NCBI GenBank assembly: GCA_033980235.1
Contig: CM067072.1
Location: 19,905,047 to 19,969,046, forward strand
DNA from: Diadema setosum
Lineage: Eukaryota; Echinodermata; Echinoidea; Diadematoida; Diadematidae
DNA length: 64,000 nucleotides
Reading direction: 5' to 3'
Shown here: one piece after another, positions 20,818 to 32,300 of the stretch
How positions within the stretch are numbered: the first letter of the stretch is position 1
Layout of the letters: the number at the start of each line of letters is the position of its first letter
Notes under the pieces: generated by a model
What the model saw: only the letters and a program-made list of their open reading frames with translations
What the model was told of the DNA's origin: nothing
Databases searched by the model: none
Position numbers and translations under genes: made by a program

Positions 20818-23476
20818 TGCAACTGATTGACAAATTGCCCTACATCGACGTAAATAGGCACTGAATTGATCAGTGTTTTAGTAGTAGCCATGATAAAAAA
20901 TCATGGGCGTACATACTCGAGCAGGATTCGAACCCACGACCTCCTGATCACCGGACAGGCGTCATCTCCACTAGACCACCGAGCTTTCGCCCAACAGCAA
21001 GTGTTGGTTCTAATCCTTGTAGCATGCAGCGGGTACTGCTTTTGTTATTCAAATTTATGAAGTTCTTCCGTCGAGATGTTTTTCATTGCAACTGATTGAC
21101 AAATTGCCCTACATCGACGTAAATAGGCACTGAATTGATCAGTGTTTTAGTAATAGCCATGATAAAAAATCATGGGCGTACATACTCGAGCAGGATTCGA
21201 ACCCACGACCTCCTGATCACCGGACAGGCGTCATCTCCACTAGACCACCGAGCTTTCGCCCGACAGCAAGTGTTGGTTCTAATCCTTGTAGCATGCAGCG
21301 GGTACTGCTTTTGTTATTCAAATTTATGAAGTTCTTCCGTCGAGATGTTTTTCATTGCAACTGATTGACAAATTGCCCTACATCGACGTAAATAGGCACT
21401 GAATTGATCAGTGTTTTAGTAGTAGCCATGATAAAAAATCATGGGCGTACATACTCGAGCAGGATTCGAACCCACGACCTCCTGATCACCGGACAGGCGT
21501 CATCTCCACTAGACCACCGAGCTTTCGCCCGACAGCAAGTGTTGGTTCTAATCCTTGTAGCATGCAGCGGGTACTGCTTTTGTTATTCAAATTTATGAAG
21601 TTCTTCCGTCGAGATGTTTTTCATTGCAACTGATTGACAAATTGCCCTACATCGACGTAAATAGGCACTGAATTGATCAGTGTTTTAGTAGTAGCCATGA
21701 TAAAAAATCATGGGCGTACATACTCGAGCAGGATTCGAACCCACGACCTCCTGATCACCGGACAGGCGTCATCTCCACTAGACCACCGAGCTTTCGCCCA
21801 ACAGCAAGTGTTGGTTCTAATCCTTGTAGCATGCAGCGGGTACTGCTTTTGTTATTCAAATTTATGAAGTTCTTCCGTCGAGATGTTTTTCATTGCAACT
21901 GATTGACAAATTGCCCTACATCGACGTAAATAGGCACTGAATTGATCAGTGTTTTAGTAATAGCCATGATAAAAAATCATGGGCGTACATACTCGAGCAG
22001 GATTCGAACCCACGACCTCCTGATCACCGGACAGGCGTCATCTCCACTAGACCACCGAGCTTTCGCCCGACAGCAAGTGTTGGTTCTAATCCTTGTAGCA
22101 TGCAGCGGGTACTGCTTTTGTTATTCAAATTTATGAAGTTCTTCCGTCGAGATGTTTTTCATTGCAACTGATTGACAAATTGCCTTACATCGACGTAAAT
22201 AGGCACTGAATTGATCAGTGTTTTAGTAGTAGCCATGATAAAAAATCATGGGCGTACATACTCGAGCAGGATTCGAACCCACGACCTCCTGATCACCGGA
22301 CAGGCGTCATCTCCACTAGACCACCGAGCTTTCGCCCGACAGCAAGTGTTGGTTCTAATCCTTGTAGCATGCAGCGGGTACTGCTTTTGTTATTCAAATT
22401 TATGAAGTTCTTCCGTCGAGATGTTTTTCATTGCAACTGATTGACAAATTGCCCTACATCGACGTAAATAGGCACTGAATTGATCAGTGTTTTAGTAGTA
22501 GCCATGATAAAAAATCATGGGCGTACATACTCGAGCAGGATTCGAACCCACGACCTCCTGATCACCGGACAGGCGTCATCTCCATTAGACCACCGAGCTT
22601 TCGCCCGACAGCAAGTGTTGGTTCTAATCCTTGTAGCATGCAGCGGGTACTGCTTTTGTTATTCAAATTTATGAAGTTCTTCCGTCGAGATGTTTTTCAT
22701 TGCAACTGATTGACAAATTGCCCTACATCGACGTAAATAGGCACTGAATTGATCAGTGTTTTAGTAGTAGCCATGATAAAAAATCATGGGCGTACATACT
22801 CGAGCAGGATTCGAACCCACGACCTCCTGATCACCGGACAGGCGTCATCTCCACTAGACCACCGAGCTTTCGCCCGACAGCAAGTGTTGGTTCTAATCCT
22901 TGTAGCATGCAGCGGGTACTGCTTTTGTTATTCAAATTTATGAAGTTCTTCCGTCGAGATGTTTTTCATTGCAACTGATTGACAAATTGCCCTACATCGA
23001 CGTAAATAGGCACTGAATTGATCAGTGTTTTAGTAGTAGCCATGATAAAAAATCATGGGCGTACATACTCGAGCAGGATTCGAACCCACGACCTCCTGAT
23101 CACCGGACAGGCGTCATCTCCACTAGACCACCGAGCTTTCGCCCGACAGCAAGTGTTGGTTCTAATCCTTGTAGCATGCAGCGGGTACTGCTTTTGTTAT
23201 TCAAATTTATGAAGTTCTTCCGTCGAGATGTTTTTCATTGCAACTGATTGACAAATTGCCCTACATCGACGTAAATAGGCACTGAATTGATCAGTGTTTT
23301 AGTAGTAGCCATGATAAAAAATCATGGGCGTACATACTCGAGCAGGATTCGAACCCACGACCTCCTGATCACCGGACAGGCGTCATCTCCACTAGACCAC
23401 CGAGCTTTCGCCCGACAGCAAGTGTTGGTTCTAATCCTTGTAGCATGCAGCGGGTACTGCTTTTGTTATTCAACTT
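20818..23476 (-). repeat. Tandem array, about ten 269-bp units (left arm of giant palindrome)
   Basis: The period is exactly 269 bp, with near-identical units carrying few substitutions. Each contains GCAACTGATTGAC, CATCGACGTAAATA, hairpins CACTGA..TCAGTG and CCATGATAAAAAATCATGG, then a tRNA-like sequence read on the minus strand, then AGCAAGTGTTGGTTC and TGCAGCGGGTACTGC. tRNA-like copies are at 20914-20985, 21183-21254, 21452-21523, 21721-21792, 21990-22061, 22259-22330, 22528-22599, 22797-22868, 23066-23137 and 23335-23406. TAATCTTTTTAAT precedes the array at 20805-20817. Confidence 0.98.
20914..20985 (-). tRNA. tRNA-like sequence, first copy (pseudo-tRNA or Pol III small RNA)
   Basis: 72 nt that fold as a cloverleaf: acceptor AGCTCGG/TCGAGTA (six pairs including two G-T), a D arm with T8, A14, G15, G18, anticodon stem CCTGT/TCAGG with a mismatch, 5-nt variable loop, and T arm with TTCGAAT. 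A box TGGTCTAGTGG and B box GGTTCGAATCC are good. Position 33 is C rather than the invariant T, and the formal anticodon would be GGT (Thr). It is therefore probably not a working tRNA. A T6 run follows 14 nt after the 3' end. Confidence 0.7.
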
Positions 23477-23487
23477 CAACTTCTTAT

Positions 23488-25120
23488 TCAACTTCATAAA
23501 TTTGAATAACAAAAGCAGTACCCGCTGCATGCTACAAGGATTAGAACCAACACTTGCTGTCGGGCGAAAGCTCGGTGGTCTAGTGGAGATGACGCCTGTC
23601 GGGTGATCAGGAGGTCGTGGGTTCGAATCCTGCTCGAGTATGTACGCCCATGATTTTTTATCATGGCTACTACTAAAACACTGATCAATTCAGTGCCTAT
23701 TTACGTCGATGTAGGGCAATTTGTCAATCAGTTGCAATGAAAAACATCTCGACGGAAGAACTTCATAAATTTGAATAACAAAAGCAGTACCCGCTGCATG
23801 CTACAAGGATTAGAACCAACACTTGCTGTCGGGCGAAAGCTCGGTGGTCTAGTGGAGATGACGCCTGTCCGGTGATCAGGAGGTCGTGGGTTCGAATCCT
23901 GCTCGAGTATGTACGCCCATGATTTTTTATCATGGCTACTACTAAAACACTGATCAATTCAGTGCCTATTTACGTCGATGTAGGGCAATTTGTCAATCAG
24001 TTGCAATGAAAAACATCTCGACGGAAGAACTTCATAAATTTGAATAACAAAAGCAGTACCCGCTGCATGCTACAAGGATTAGAACCAACACTTGCTGTCG
24101 GGCGAAAGCTCGGTGGTCTAGTGGAGATGACGCCTGTCCGGTGATCAGGAGGTCGTGGGTTCGAATCCTGCTCGAGTATGTACGCCCATGATTTTTTATC
24201 ATGGCTACTACTAAAACACTGATCAATTCAGTGCCTATTTACGTCGATGTAGGGCAATTTGTCAATCAGTTGCAATGAAAAACATCTCGACGGAAGAACT
24301 TCATAAATTTGAATAACAAAAGCAGTACCCGCTGCATGCTACAAGGATTAGAACCAACACTTGCTGTCGGGCGAAAGCTCGGTGGTCTAGTGGAGATGAC
24401 GCCTGTCCGGTGATCAGGAGGTCGTGGGTTCGAATCCTGCTCGAGTATGTACGCCCATGATTTTTTATCATGGCTACTACTAAAACTATGATCACTTCAG
24501 TGCCTATTTACGTCGATGTAGGGCAATTTGTCAATCAGTTGCAATGAAAAACATCTCGACGGAAGAACTTCATAAATTTGAATAACAAAAGCAGTACCCG
24601 CTGCATGCTACAAGGATTAGAACCAACACTTGCTGTCGGGCGAAAGCTCGGTGGTCTAGTGGAGATGACGCCTGTCCGGTGATCAGGAGGTCGTGGGTTC
24701 GAATCCTGCTCGAGTATGTACGCCCATGATTTTTTATCATGGCTACTACTAAAACACTGATCAATTCAGTGCCTATTTACGTCGATGTAGGGCAATTTGT
24801 CAATCAGTTGCAATGAAAAACATCTCGACGGAAGAACTTCATAAATTTGAATAACAAAAGCAGTACCCGCTGCATGCTACAAGGATTAGAACCAACACTT
24901 GCTGTCGGGCGAAAGCTCGGTGGTCTAGTGGAGATGACGCCTGTCCGGTGATCAGGAGGTCGTGGGTTCGAATCCTGCTCGAGTATGTACGCCCATGATT
25001 TTTTATCATGGCTACTACTAAAACACTGATCAATTCAGTGCCTATTTACGTCGATGTAGGGCAATTTGTCAATCAGTTGCAATGAAAAACATCTCGACGG
25101 AAGAACTTCATAAATTTGAA
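23488..25120 (+). repeat. Tandem array, about six 269-bp units in opposite orientation (right arm)
   Basis: The same unit inverted, starting after a short spacer (about 23477-23487, CTTCAACTTCT-like) that replaces part of a unit. tRNA-like copies on the plus strand are at 23569-23640, 23838-23909, 24107-24178, 24376-24447, 24645-24716 and 24914-24985. The array ends ...TTCATAAATTTGAA, followed directly by TAATCTTTTTAAT at 25121-25133. That word is identical to the one flanking the left arm. Confidence 0.98.
23569..23640 (+). tRNA. tRNA-like sequence, first copy of the right arm
   Basis: Same cloverleaf as the minus-strand copies, with one substitution in the anticodon loop (CTGTCGGGTGA instead of CTGTCCGGTGA). 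T6 at 23654-23659 inside the CCATGATTTTTTATCATGG hairpin could end Pol III transcription. Fourteen further copies follow the same pattern across the two arms. Confidence 0.7.
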
Positions 25121-25198
25121 TAATCTTTTTAATGTCTCTTAGTCAGAGCAACAACAAAAAAAGATTTTAGTCCTTCCGCACTTTGTATCGTAGTACAA

Positions 25199-25216
25199 CT
25201 TACACAGCGCATGCGC
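25199..25216 (-). promoter_or_regulatory. Candidate NRF1 site and possible RAD17 5' exon donor
   Basis: GCGCATGCGC at 25207-25216 is a perfect NRF1 consensus, common in animal housekeeping promoters. On the minus strand it is followed at once by GTAAGT (25203-25198), a good splice donor. The RAD17 coding exon at 20620 begins with an acceptor, so its promoter must be further right. This is the nearest candidate. No transcription evidence exists in the sequence. Confidence 0.35.
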
Positions 25217-26042
25217 TAACAGCCTTGCTGTCGATCAGGTATGGATAATACGACAAAATTGACAAATCCAATGGTTAAATTAAGTTTGCCTTTTCCTCCC
25301 CTGGCAACCAGCAACATGCACCTGGAATCACCACATTCTTTGTATCATGTAACCCGTTAACGTTAGTACGATTTTCTGTTTGTGTTCTCTAACATTAGGG
25401 TGTCTATCCCTGTCCACTTGTATTGTTTGTTGAATTGCCAAATGAATAATATTACTAAATTGAATTCAATAATATTTATATTACGGTTTAACTTTAACAT
25501 CAACGACCACATTCCGCAACACTGCCACTGGATATGGTTGGCGCTTGAATTGGCCACTTGACTGTAACTGTTAGAAAAATTTAACTTTCTTAGACTCTAA
25601 CCCATGGCGTTACAGCGTTACATTGTAGCAAGGTTAGGTAGAAACTTGATTGGAACGTTGGAACGTAGACCTACAATGTGATTGTAACAACAGTTAGATA
25701 TCATGTTAGGCCTAAATAATTGTTAGGTCCTACATGCGTTAGTGTAACTGTTAGTGTTTATAGCCCTGACTGTTAAAACTGTTACCAGTGTTAGATTGGA
25801 AAATAGCTAACATTTTTAGGCCTAACGTACACTTTCACTAGCGCCCACTTTACAATAGGCTTACAATAAGGCCATCTCACGATCTCACGCATCGGGCGAA
25901 GTCTGCAACTTGGGCCTATAATAAGGAGCATAGCTCAAAAGATTAAAAATAAAGTGATAGTTGCAATTGAAGGTATATTTCCCTTTGTCTTTCAAAATAA
26001 GTAAAAGATAGTCACTTAAGTATGCACCTGATCGCACCATTA
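25217..26042. other. No gene recognised; possible RAD17 promoter-side sequence
   Basis: Low-copy-looking sequence with frequent GTTAG/TAACGTTA words and no convincing coding frame. If RAD17 is transcribed from near 25.2 kb, this would be its upstream flank. Confidence 0.4.
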
Positions 26043-26488
26043 GGCCGCGTTCACATAGAAGTATACTATTCGGGTATTCGGGCTCGTTTTTCGAGGGCAC
26101 GCGAATAGCTTGAATCGAACGATAGGATTTCCTCACACCGGTTCACATAAGAGGGCACTATTCAAAAGTACGAATAGCTGCGAAAAGTATAGCAAAGTGG
26201 GAATCGAGCTTGTTCGATTTTCTTGCAGCGTATACCGTCTCTCGTTTATGAAATAATGACAATTTTGGTCTGAATTTGCCCTTTAGCAAAAATAAGTATG
26301 TAGACTGACATTCTGATGCAGTTTAGAAATTGTTGATAAGATTTGCTGCGATGTAACAAGTTTAAGGAAGAAATCCTCACTACATGGGATGGTGAGTTGA
26401 AGGTGCGGGTGATGGTGTATTCGGTGCTCGAATAGCGAATACCGAACAGCGAATAGCGAATACCGAATACTTCTATGTGAACGCAGCC
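26043..26488. mobile_element. PIF/Harbinger-like MITE
   Basis: TIRs GGCCGCGTTCACATAGAAGT and complement GGCTGCGTTCACATAGAAGT, with TTA on both sides (26040-26042, 26489-26491). GAATAGC/GAATACC words are iterated near the right end. The 3-bp TTA target and GGCCGCGTTCACA-type end fit PIF/Harbinger. 446 bp, non-coding. Confidence 0.8.
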
Positions 26489-26634
26489 TTAAGAGCTACA
26501 TTGAAAATTCAAAAAGTTCCCTACCCTGGGAGGCCACGGGAGGGGGGGGGGGGGGGGGAACCCCTCCCACACCCTCGCTCGCGCGCACATTCGCATGCCG
26601 AGATGCTGAATCATGAAAATCTCACTCATAAAAG

Positions 26635-28134
26635 TTGTTTGAACTTGGCATCCCTGGATCTAGTAGACTTTCTAACGTTTAGACCTGACGTGCAAACTCA
26701 TGAGACTTGACTCTCATTAACGTTATTAAATCTCCACTATAAACTAGACAAATGAAATGCTAGACTAGACAAGTAACTGTTAGTAGTAAATTAAAAGTAG
26801 CGCGGCAGTGGTTTCCGGTCACACACAGCACATTGCAATTGCATTGAAAGACTAAAACACTAACAATTAAGACTCTAACCGGTTAGAGGCAAGGCAAGTT
26901 CAAAACATAACTGGTGTGCGAGAGGGTAACTGCCGTAATTGTCATTTCTGTTGTGAAAAATAGAGTATGGTTGAGGGGTCTAGATATCGCGCACGAAAAT
27001 TTGAAATGCTCTTATAATAACGTTAGAAGTTATTCCATAATCGTACCTGAATTTCTCAATGAATATCACGAAAATGCAGAAAAATCACCTCCCAGAATCT
27101 CCTGATGATACGATGACGGAGTAGTGCGCTGTCGCCGTTTGTATGTCGGACTTTTTTTTATGCGTTCACCTTCTCGGGGTATGTAAAGATCGTGCAGCTG
27201 CCCTATGTAGTTTCATGCGTGAAAGTGTCTGCCCCTCTCTGCGGCTGAACGTGCTTCGGCTTTCGTAGAATATTATAAACGATCGATCGAACAAAATACG
27301 AATTCTTTTCATACGAACTAGACAAGCGAGACGACACGTCTTGGCTACAACATCCTTAAAAAAAGATTTTAAGCTAAGGTAGGTAAATTATAACGTAAAA
27401 AATTGGAAATTTAGTGAAAAATTTGTTCCAAAAAATTGGAAATTTAGTGAAAAATTTGTTTGAAATCTAAATTTCTTACCTGCTTCCTTCTCATTTTTAG
27501 CGGTTGTCAGGTATGTTTATTCCATGGGCGTATCGGCAAATTTTGCGCTTAGTCTTACGCGTATTAATGCTTGCTATACGCAGTTACGCTATGCGCGATC
27601 ATTACGTCCCTGCGCGAGACCTAGTACCCTTACTATACTTTATAAACTTACGAGGAGTTTCGCAAGGTTCTAACCCAATGTTCCCAGCGTTGTGGTCTTG
27701 GAAAACACAGTTGTAGATTGTTTGAACTTGGCATCCCTGGATCTAGTAGACTTTCTAACGTTTAGACCTGACGTGCAGACTCATGAGACTTGACTCTCAT
27801 TAACGTTATTAAATCTCCACTATAAAACTAGACAAATGAAATGCTAGACTAGACAAGTAACTGTTAGTAGTAAATTAAAAGTAGCGCGGCAGTGGTTTCC
27901 GGTCACACACAGCACATTGCAATTGCATTGAAAGACTAAAACACTAACAGTTAAGACTCTAACCGGTTAGAGGCAAGGCAAGTTCAAAACATAACTGGTG
28001 TGCGAGAGGGTAACTGCCGTAATTGTCATTTCTGTTGTGAAAAATAGAGTACTTTATAAACTTACGAGGAGTTTCGCAAGGTTCTAACCCAATGTTCCCA
28101 GCGTTGTGGTCTTGGAAAACACAGTTGTAGATTG
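26635..28134. repeat. Local duplication with a 668-bp segment missing from the second copy
   Basis: Block A (26635-26967) is repeated at 27718-28051 with very few changes. Block B (27636-27720) is repeated at 28050-28134. In the first copy A and B are separated by 668 bp (26968-27635). In the second they touch at a shared TA. The extra segment carries its own short direct repeat (TTGGAAATTTAGTGAAAAAT twice, about 27400-27460). Confidence 0.9.
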
Positions 28135-28504
28135 AAGACAGATTGATACACAGACCGAAGCGGCTTCTACGCTACAGACTCTATGGTTAGTTGTTATTCC
28201 TGTCGTTGTCTCACGTACAATGTACTGGTACTTGATCACTCGATCTAGCTCTAAAACGCTGTTGAGGAGTGCGCCAACTAGCGTTGAGCGGGTAACGTTT
28301 CACGGTGAGCTGTATTTTCCCCGATATGAAAGTGTGTAAGACCACTAAAAATTATATGACAAGGAAGAAGGAATTTTTTTGCAAAGAATCATGAGTAGAA
28401 CTGAGAACTGGCAGGTGCGGTGCATTAAAGGCATAATTTACCATTTTCAGCTGAAACAAAAACCCAGCATTAGTGCTTTAAAATAGTTCTAAAATGTGAC
28501 TTAG

Positions 28505-29030
28505 GGATTGATTGATTGATTGATTTTATTTCTGCCTTTTTCCTAATCACACATAACAAAAGAATACACATATTTAGAAATTAACGTTACACGACATTAA
28601 AGCAAGCATAATCCTGTCTTGCAAATTAATTCAAGGTACATATACACACACACTATGAACATGACAGTATTCGATGTATAAGACGTGTAGCATATCATTA
28701 TAAAAAACAGTTCGGAGGCGAATCGTTAAATCAACACTTGTATGTAGATAATAATTGATTATTCATTCGGAGTATATCACGTCGTTTTATTGAACGAATT
28801 TTAGAAAGAAAAAAGAATATAACAGAGGGGATTTGAATGAATTGATTTTCAAAATTAAATATTTTTGGTTATTACAGAAAAGCAGGAGACCGCGATCATA
28901 AGCAGCAGCTTGACTAAGATAGAAACAACCACTATAAGTTGAACCAGTATAATCAATGTTAAGTATTGTTGAAAATACAAAATGTGAACAATAGTTATAA
29001 TAAAAATGCTTCCAGACTAAACCGTCTACA
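28505..29030 (-). mobile_element. Probable 3' end of a minus-strand LINE
   Basis: On the minus strand it ends with GCAGAAATAAAATCAATCAA and more AATC repeats, a CR1/L2-like 3' tail. The upstream AT-rich sequence has no long frame and looks like a 3' UTR. It might instead belong to the 5' region of the plus-strand LINE next to it. Confidence 0.45.
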
Positions 29031-29041
29031 GTTACGGTTTA

Positions 29042-29323
29042 TTGAGAAAAATACTGACATCTCCTTATACATACCCAGACGCTGACGCTCATGTACATAC
29101 CCAGACGCTGACCATGCCCTTGAGTACCATCCGTAACGATGTTGATTTTGTCTCATGTCTGTTCATGTTCGTTTCTTTGTTCTGTGTGTGTTTCATGTTT
29201 CTCTGTACATATTTCGTTTTCCTTTCTTCTTCTAGGTCTGCATACCCCCACGTAGCTGCTGAGTCAGGTCTAGGCGAGAAGCCAGTTATTAACTCCCGAA
29301 TGTTTTATTATAACCATGGCTAA
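29042..29323 (+). CDS. Small ORF overlapping the LINE ORF start, uncertain
   Basis: 93 codons, with a hydrophobic stretch VSCLFMFVSLFCVCFMFLC that could be a membrane segment. Its last codons overlap the start of the endonuclease/RT frame in the word ATGGCTAA. I do not recognise a family, and it does not look like a LINE ORF1 (no zinc knuckle, RRM or coiled coil). It may be chance. Confidence 0.2.
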   Translation: MRKILTSPYTYPDADAHVHTQTLTMPLSTIRNDVDFVSCLFMFVSLFCVCFMFLCTYFVFLSSSRSAYPHVAAESGLGEKPVINSRMFYYNHG

Positions 29324-32300
29324 CATAACAAATTTTGTTTTCAATTCCTTGAATAGTGATGAATTTTATGACACAGTAAGGCATTCTGAATCTGACCATG
29401 CAAATATTACTTCCAGTTTGTATGAAGATTATATATCCAATAAATACAATACCTCAGCACAAGAATTTGAATATAATTTCGACTCAAATGATCCAGTTCA
29501 GAGTCCATCATGTGTTTATTTGACTGAAAATCAATATAAGAATCGTATCATGAATACAGACAATGAAACATTGTTGTTAACTCACTTTAACATACGCAGT
29601 ATCAACAAAAACTTTGACAAGTTGCGTTTACTCCTAGAAAACCCAGATCAAAAATCTTGCTCCATCATAGGACTAACAGAAACATGGTTGAACTCCAATA
29701 TCAGTCATTTGTTTTCTTTACCCGGATTCGAATTTGTATTTAGAAATAGAAACAACAAAGTCGGTGGTGGAGTTGGTTTGTACATCTCGAAAAAAATTAA
29801 ATATATTATACATGAGGAGATCAGTGTTATGAACGATAAACTCGAATCCCTTTTTATTGAATTGATAAATCCACATGGAAAAAACATTGTGATTGGCGTA
29901 ATTTACAGACCCCCTCGGTCGAATTTGAATGATTTTCTGACATATATGCAGGATTTAGTACAAAATCCCATTATACTTAACAAAGATACATTTTTAATGG
30001 GCGATTTTAATATTGATCTCATGAAATGTAATTCCCAAAACAACCCACAAGAATTTATAGAAATATTAATGTCTGCTTCGTTTTTACCATTAATTTCCAA
30101 GCCTACCCGTGTCGCCAGTCAATCGGCTACCCTCATAGACAACATTTTTTCTAACGTTCTTCCACTTCCTGAGTCTGGTATCGTCCTCTCAGACACCACT
30201 GACCATTATCCTATATTTGCCCAGGTTCCAATTAAACTGACTAAACAAAATAAGTATCACAAGCGACGTAAGATTACTGCAGATAAGCTTATAAGTCTCC
30301 AAAACAGCCTCAAAGAAATCGACTGGTCCTTTGTATACAACACCACCGATGTCAATTTGTCTTATGACTACTTCATATCTACTATTACCTCTGAAATTGA
30401 TAACCATATTCCGCAGCGTAATATAAAAGATAGATATAAGCAAATTCCAAAACTCCCGTGGATAACCCAGTCCATATTACGATCTATAAATAGAAAAAAT
30501 AATTTATTTTATAAATACAGATGCAATCCTACTGAAAAAAATAAGAAAAAATATGTTTCATATAAAAACACACTCACCACATTATTACGTACGCGGAAGA
30601 AAAACTTTTATGTAAATCAGATAAATAAATATAAAAATGATATTAAAAACACATGGAAAATATTAAAAGATGCTATGAATACACCTAACAATTCATCCAA
30701 TATTACTGAAGTTCGATGGGGCGATTCCTCCAGCAACACTCCCGCTGGCATGGCTGAAATTTTTAATGACTTCTTCTCTTCAATTGGACAAAATCTTTCT
30801 CAAAATATTCCTCTTTCAAGTAAAACTTTTACTGATTTTTTAGATACACCTAACTCCAAAACTATATTTTTTGACCCTACATATAAAGAAGAAATAGTAA
30901 GGATTGTTGCCAATTTGAAAGAAGGAAAAAGTCCTGGCCACGACGGAATTGATAACCACCTGATAAAAAACATAATTCCTCAAATAGTGGATCCCCTAGT
31001 ACATATTATCAATTCATCGCTTACAACTGGCCATGTGCCAAATAGCATGAAAATTGCGAAAGTAATTCCTATTTTCAAGAAAGGGGAGAAGGATGATGTC
31101 AACAATTATAGACCTATATCTTTATTATCTTCTATCTCCAAGATTCTTGAAAAAATAGTTTACATCCGGACAGTACGTTTTCTTAAAACCTGTGACATAT
31201 TTTCAAATTTTCAATTTGGATTCAGGGAAAACCACAGCACAACACACGCATTACTCGCCCTCATCGACAAAGTCACACACGCACTTGACACATTTTCACA
31301 CACGATAGGTATCTTCTTGGACTTCTCCAAGGCCTTTGACACGATTAACCATGGAATACTTCTCGCAAAATTATCCCATTATGGCATACGTGGAAAGGCC
31401 TTGGAGTGGTTCACGAGTTACCTATCAAATAGATCCCAATTTGTACATGTCAATGGCTTTGATTCTCAAAATAAAACGATAACATGTGGTGTCCCACAAG
31501 GGAGCTTACTAGGTCCGTTGTTATTCATTATTTATAACAACGATTTTCATAGATCCTCGGAGAAACTATCATTCATATTATTCGCGGATGACTCTAACCT
31601 TTTCTTTTCCCATCCCGACCCAAATATCTTAGCAAGAACAGTAAACGAAGAACTGAAAAAGGTTATACAATGGATATACGCAAATAAATTGTCACTTAAT
31701 ATTCAAAAAACAAAATTTATGCTTTTTAGTAACTCTTTAGATAGCCTCCCGGGAAATATATCATTTGATACTACTCCCCTAGAAGAAGTTTCTACTTTTA
31801 AATTTCTTGGTGTTTGCGTTGATAACAAGCTTTCATGGAGGAATCATATTGATAGCATATGTAAAACTATTTCACGAAACATTGGCGTAATGAACAGATT
31901 AAAATATTATCTTCCTTCATATGCATTATTAACTCTTTACTCTAGTTTGATACTACCGTATCTAAACTACGGGATTCTTGCTTGGGGTAATACATATCAG
32001 ATATTACTTGATAAACTTTTTTTATTGCAAAAGAAAGCGCTCAGAACTGTTTTTAACCTAACTACACGAGAACATACAGATCCTTTGTTTTTTTACGATG
32101 AAATACTAAAAATAAAAGATTTGTATGTGTTTCAACTTGGTCAGTTCATGTTTGATTATAACAGCAACTTTTTACCCAAAATATTTCACGACTCTTTTCA
32201 TCGAAACAGTCATGTACATAACTATCCTACGCGACGATCCAACGAATTCCATCTTCCATTCATGAGAACCGTACATGCCCAAAATACATTTATGTATACC

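Noticed and set aside
20914..24985. Sixteen functional tRNA-Thr genes
   Set aside because: The cloverleaf is plausible, but T33 is missing, the acceptor and anticodon stems have mismatches, and the unit is part of a dispersed repeat family.
20866..25033. Sixteen nearly identical 64-codon open frames, one per 269-bp unit
   Set aside because: The frame runs antisense through the tRNA-like part and stays open only because the units are near-identical. No family resemblance and no start context conserved outside the array.
20818..25120. CRISPR-like array
   Set aside because: The 269-bp units have no variable spacers and the surrounding genes are eukaryotic with spliced exons.
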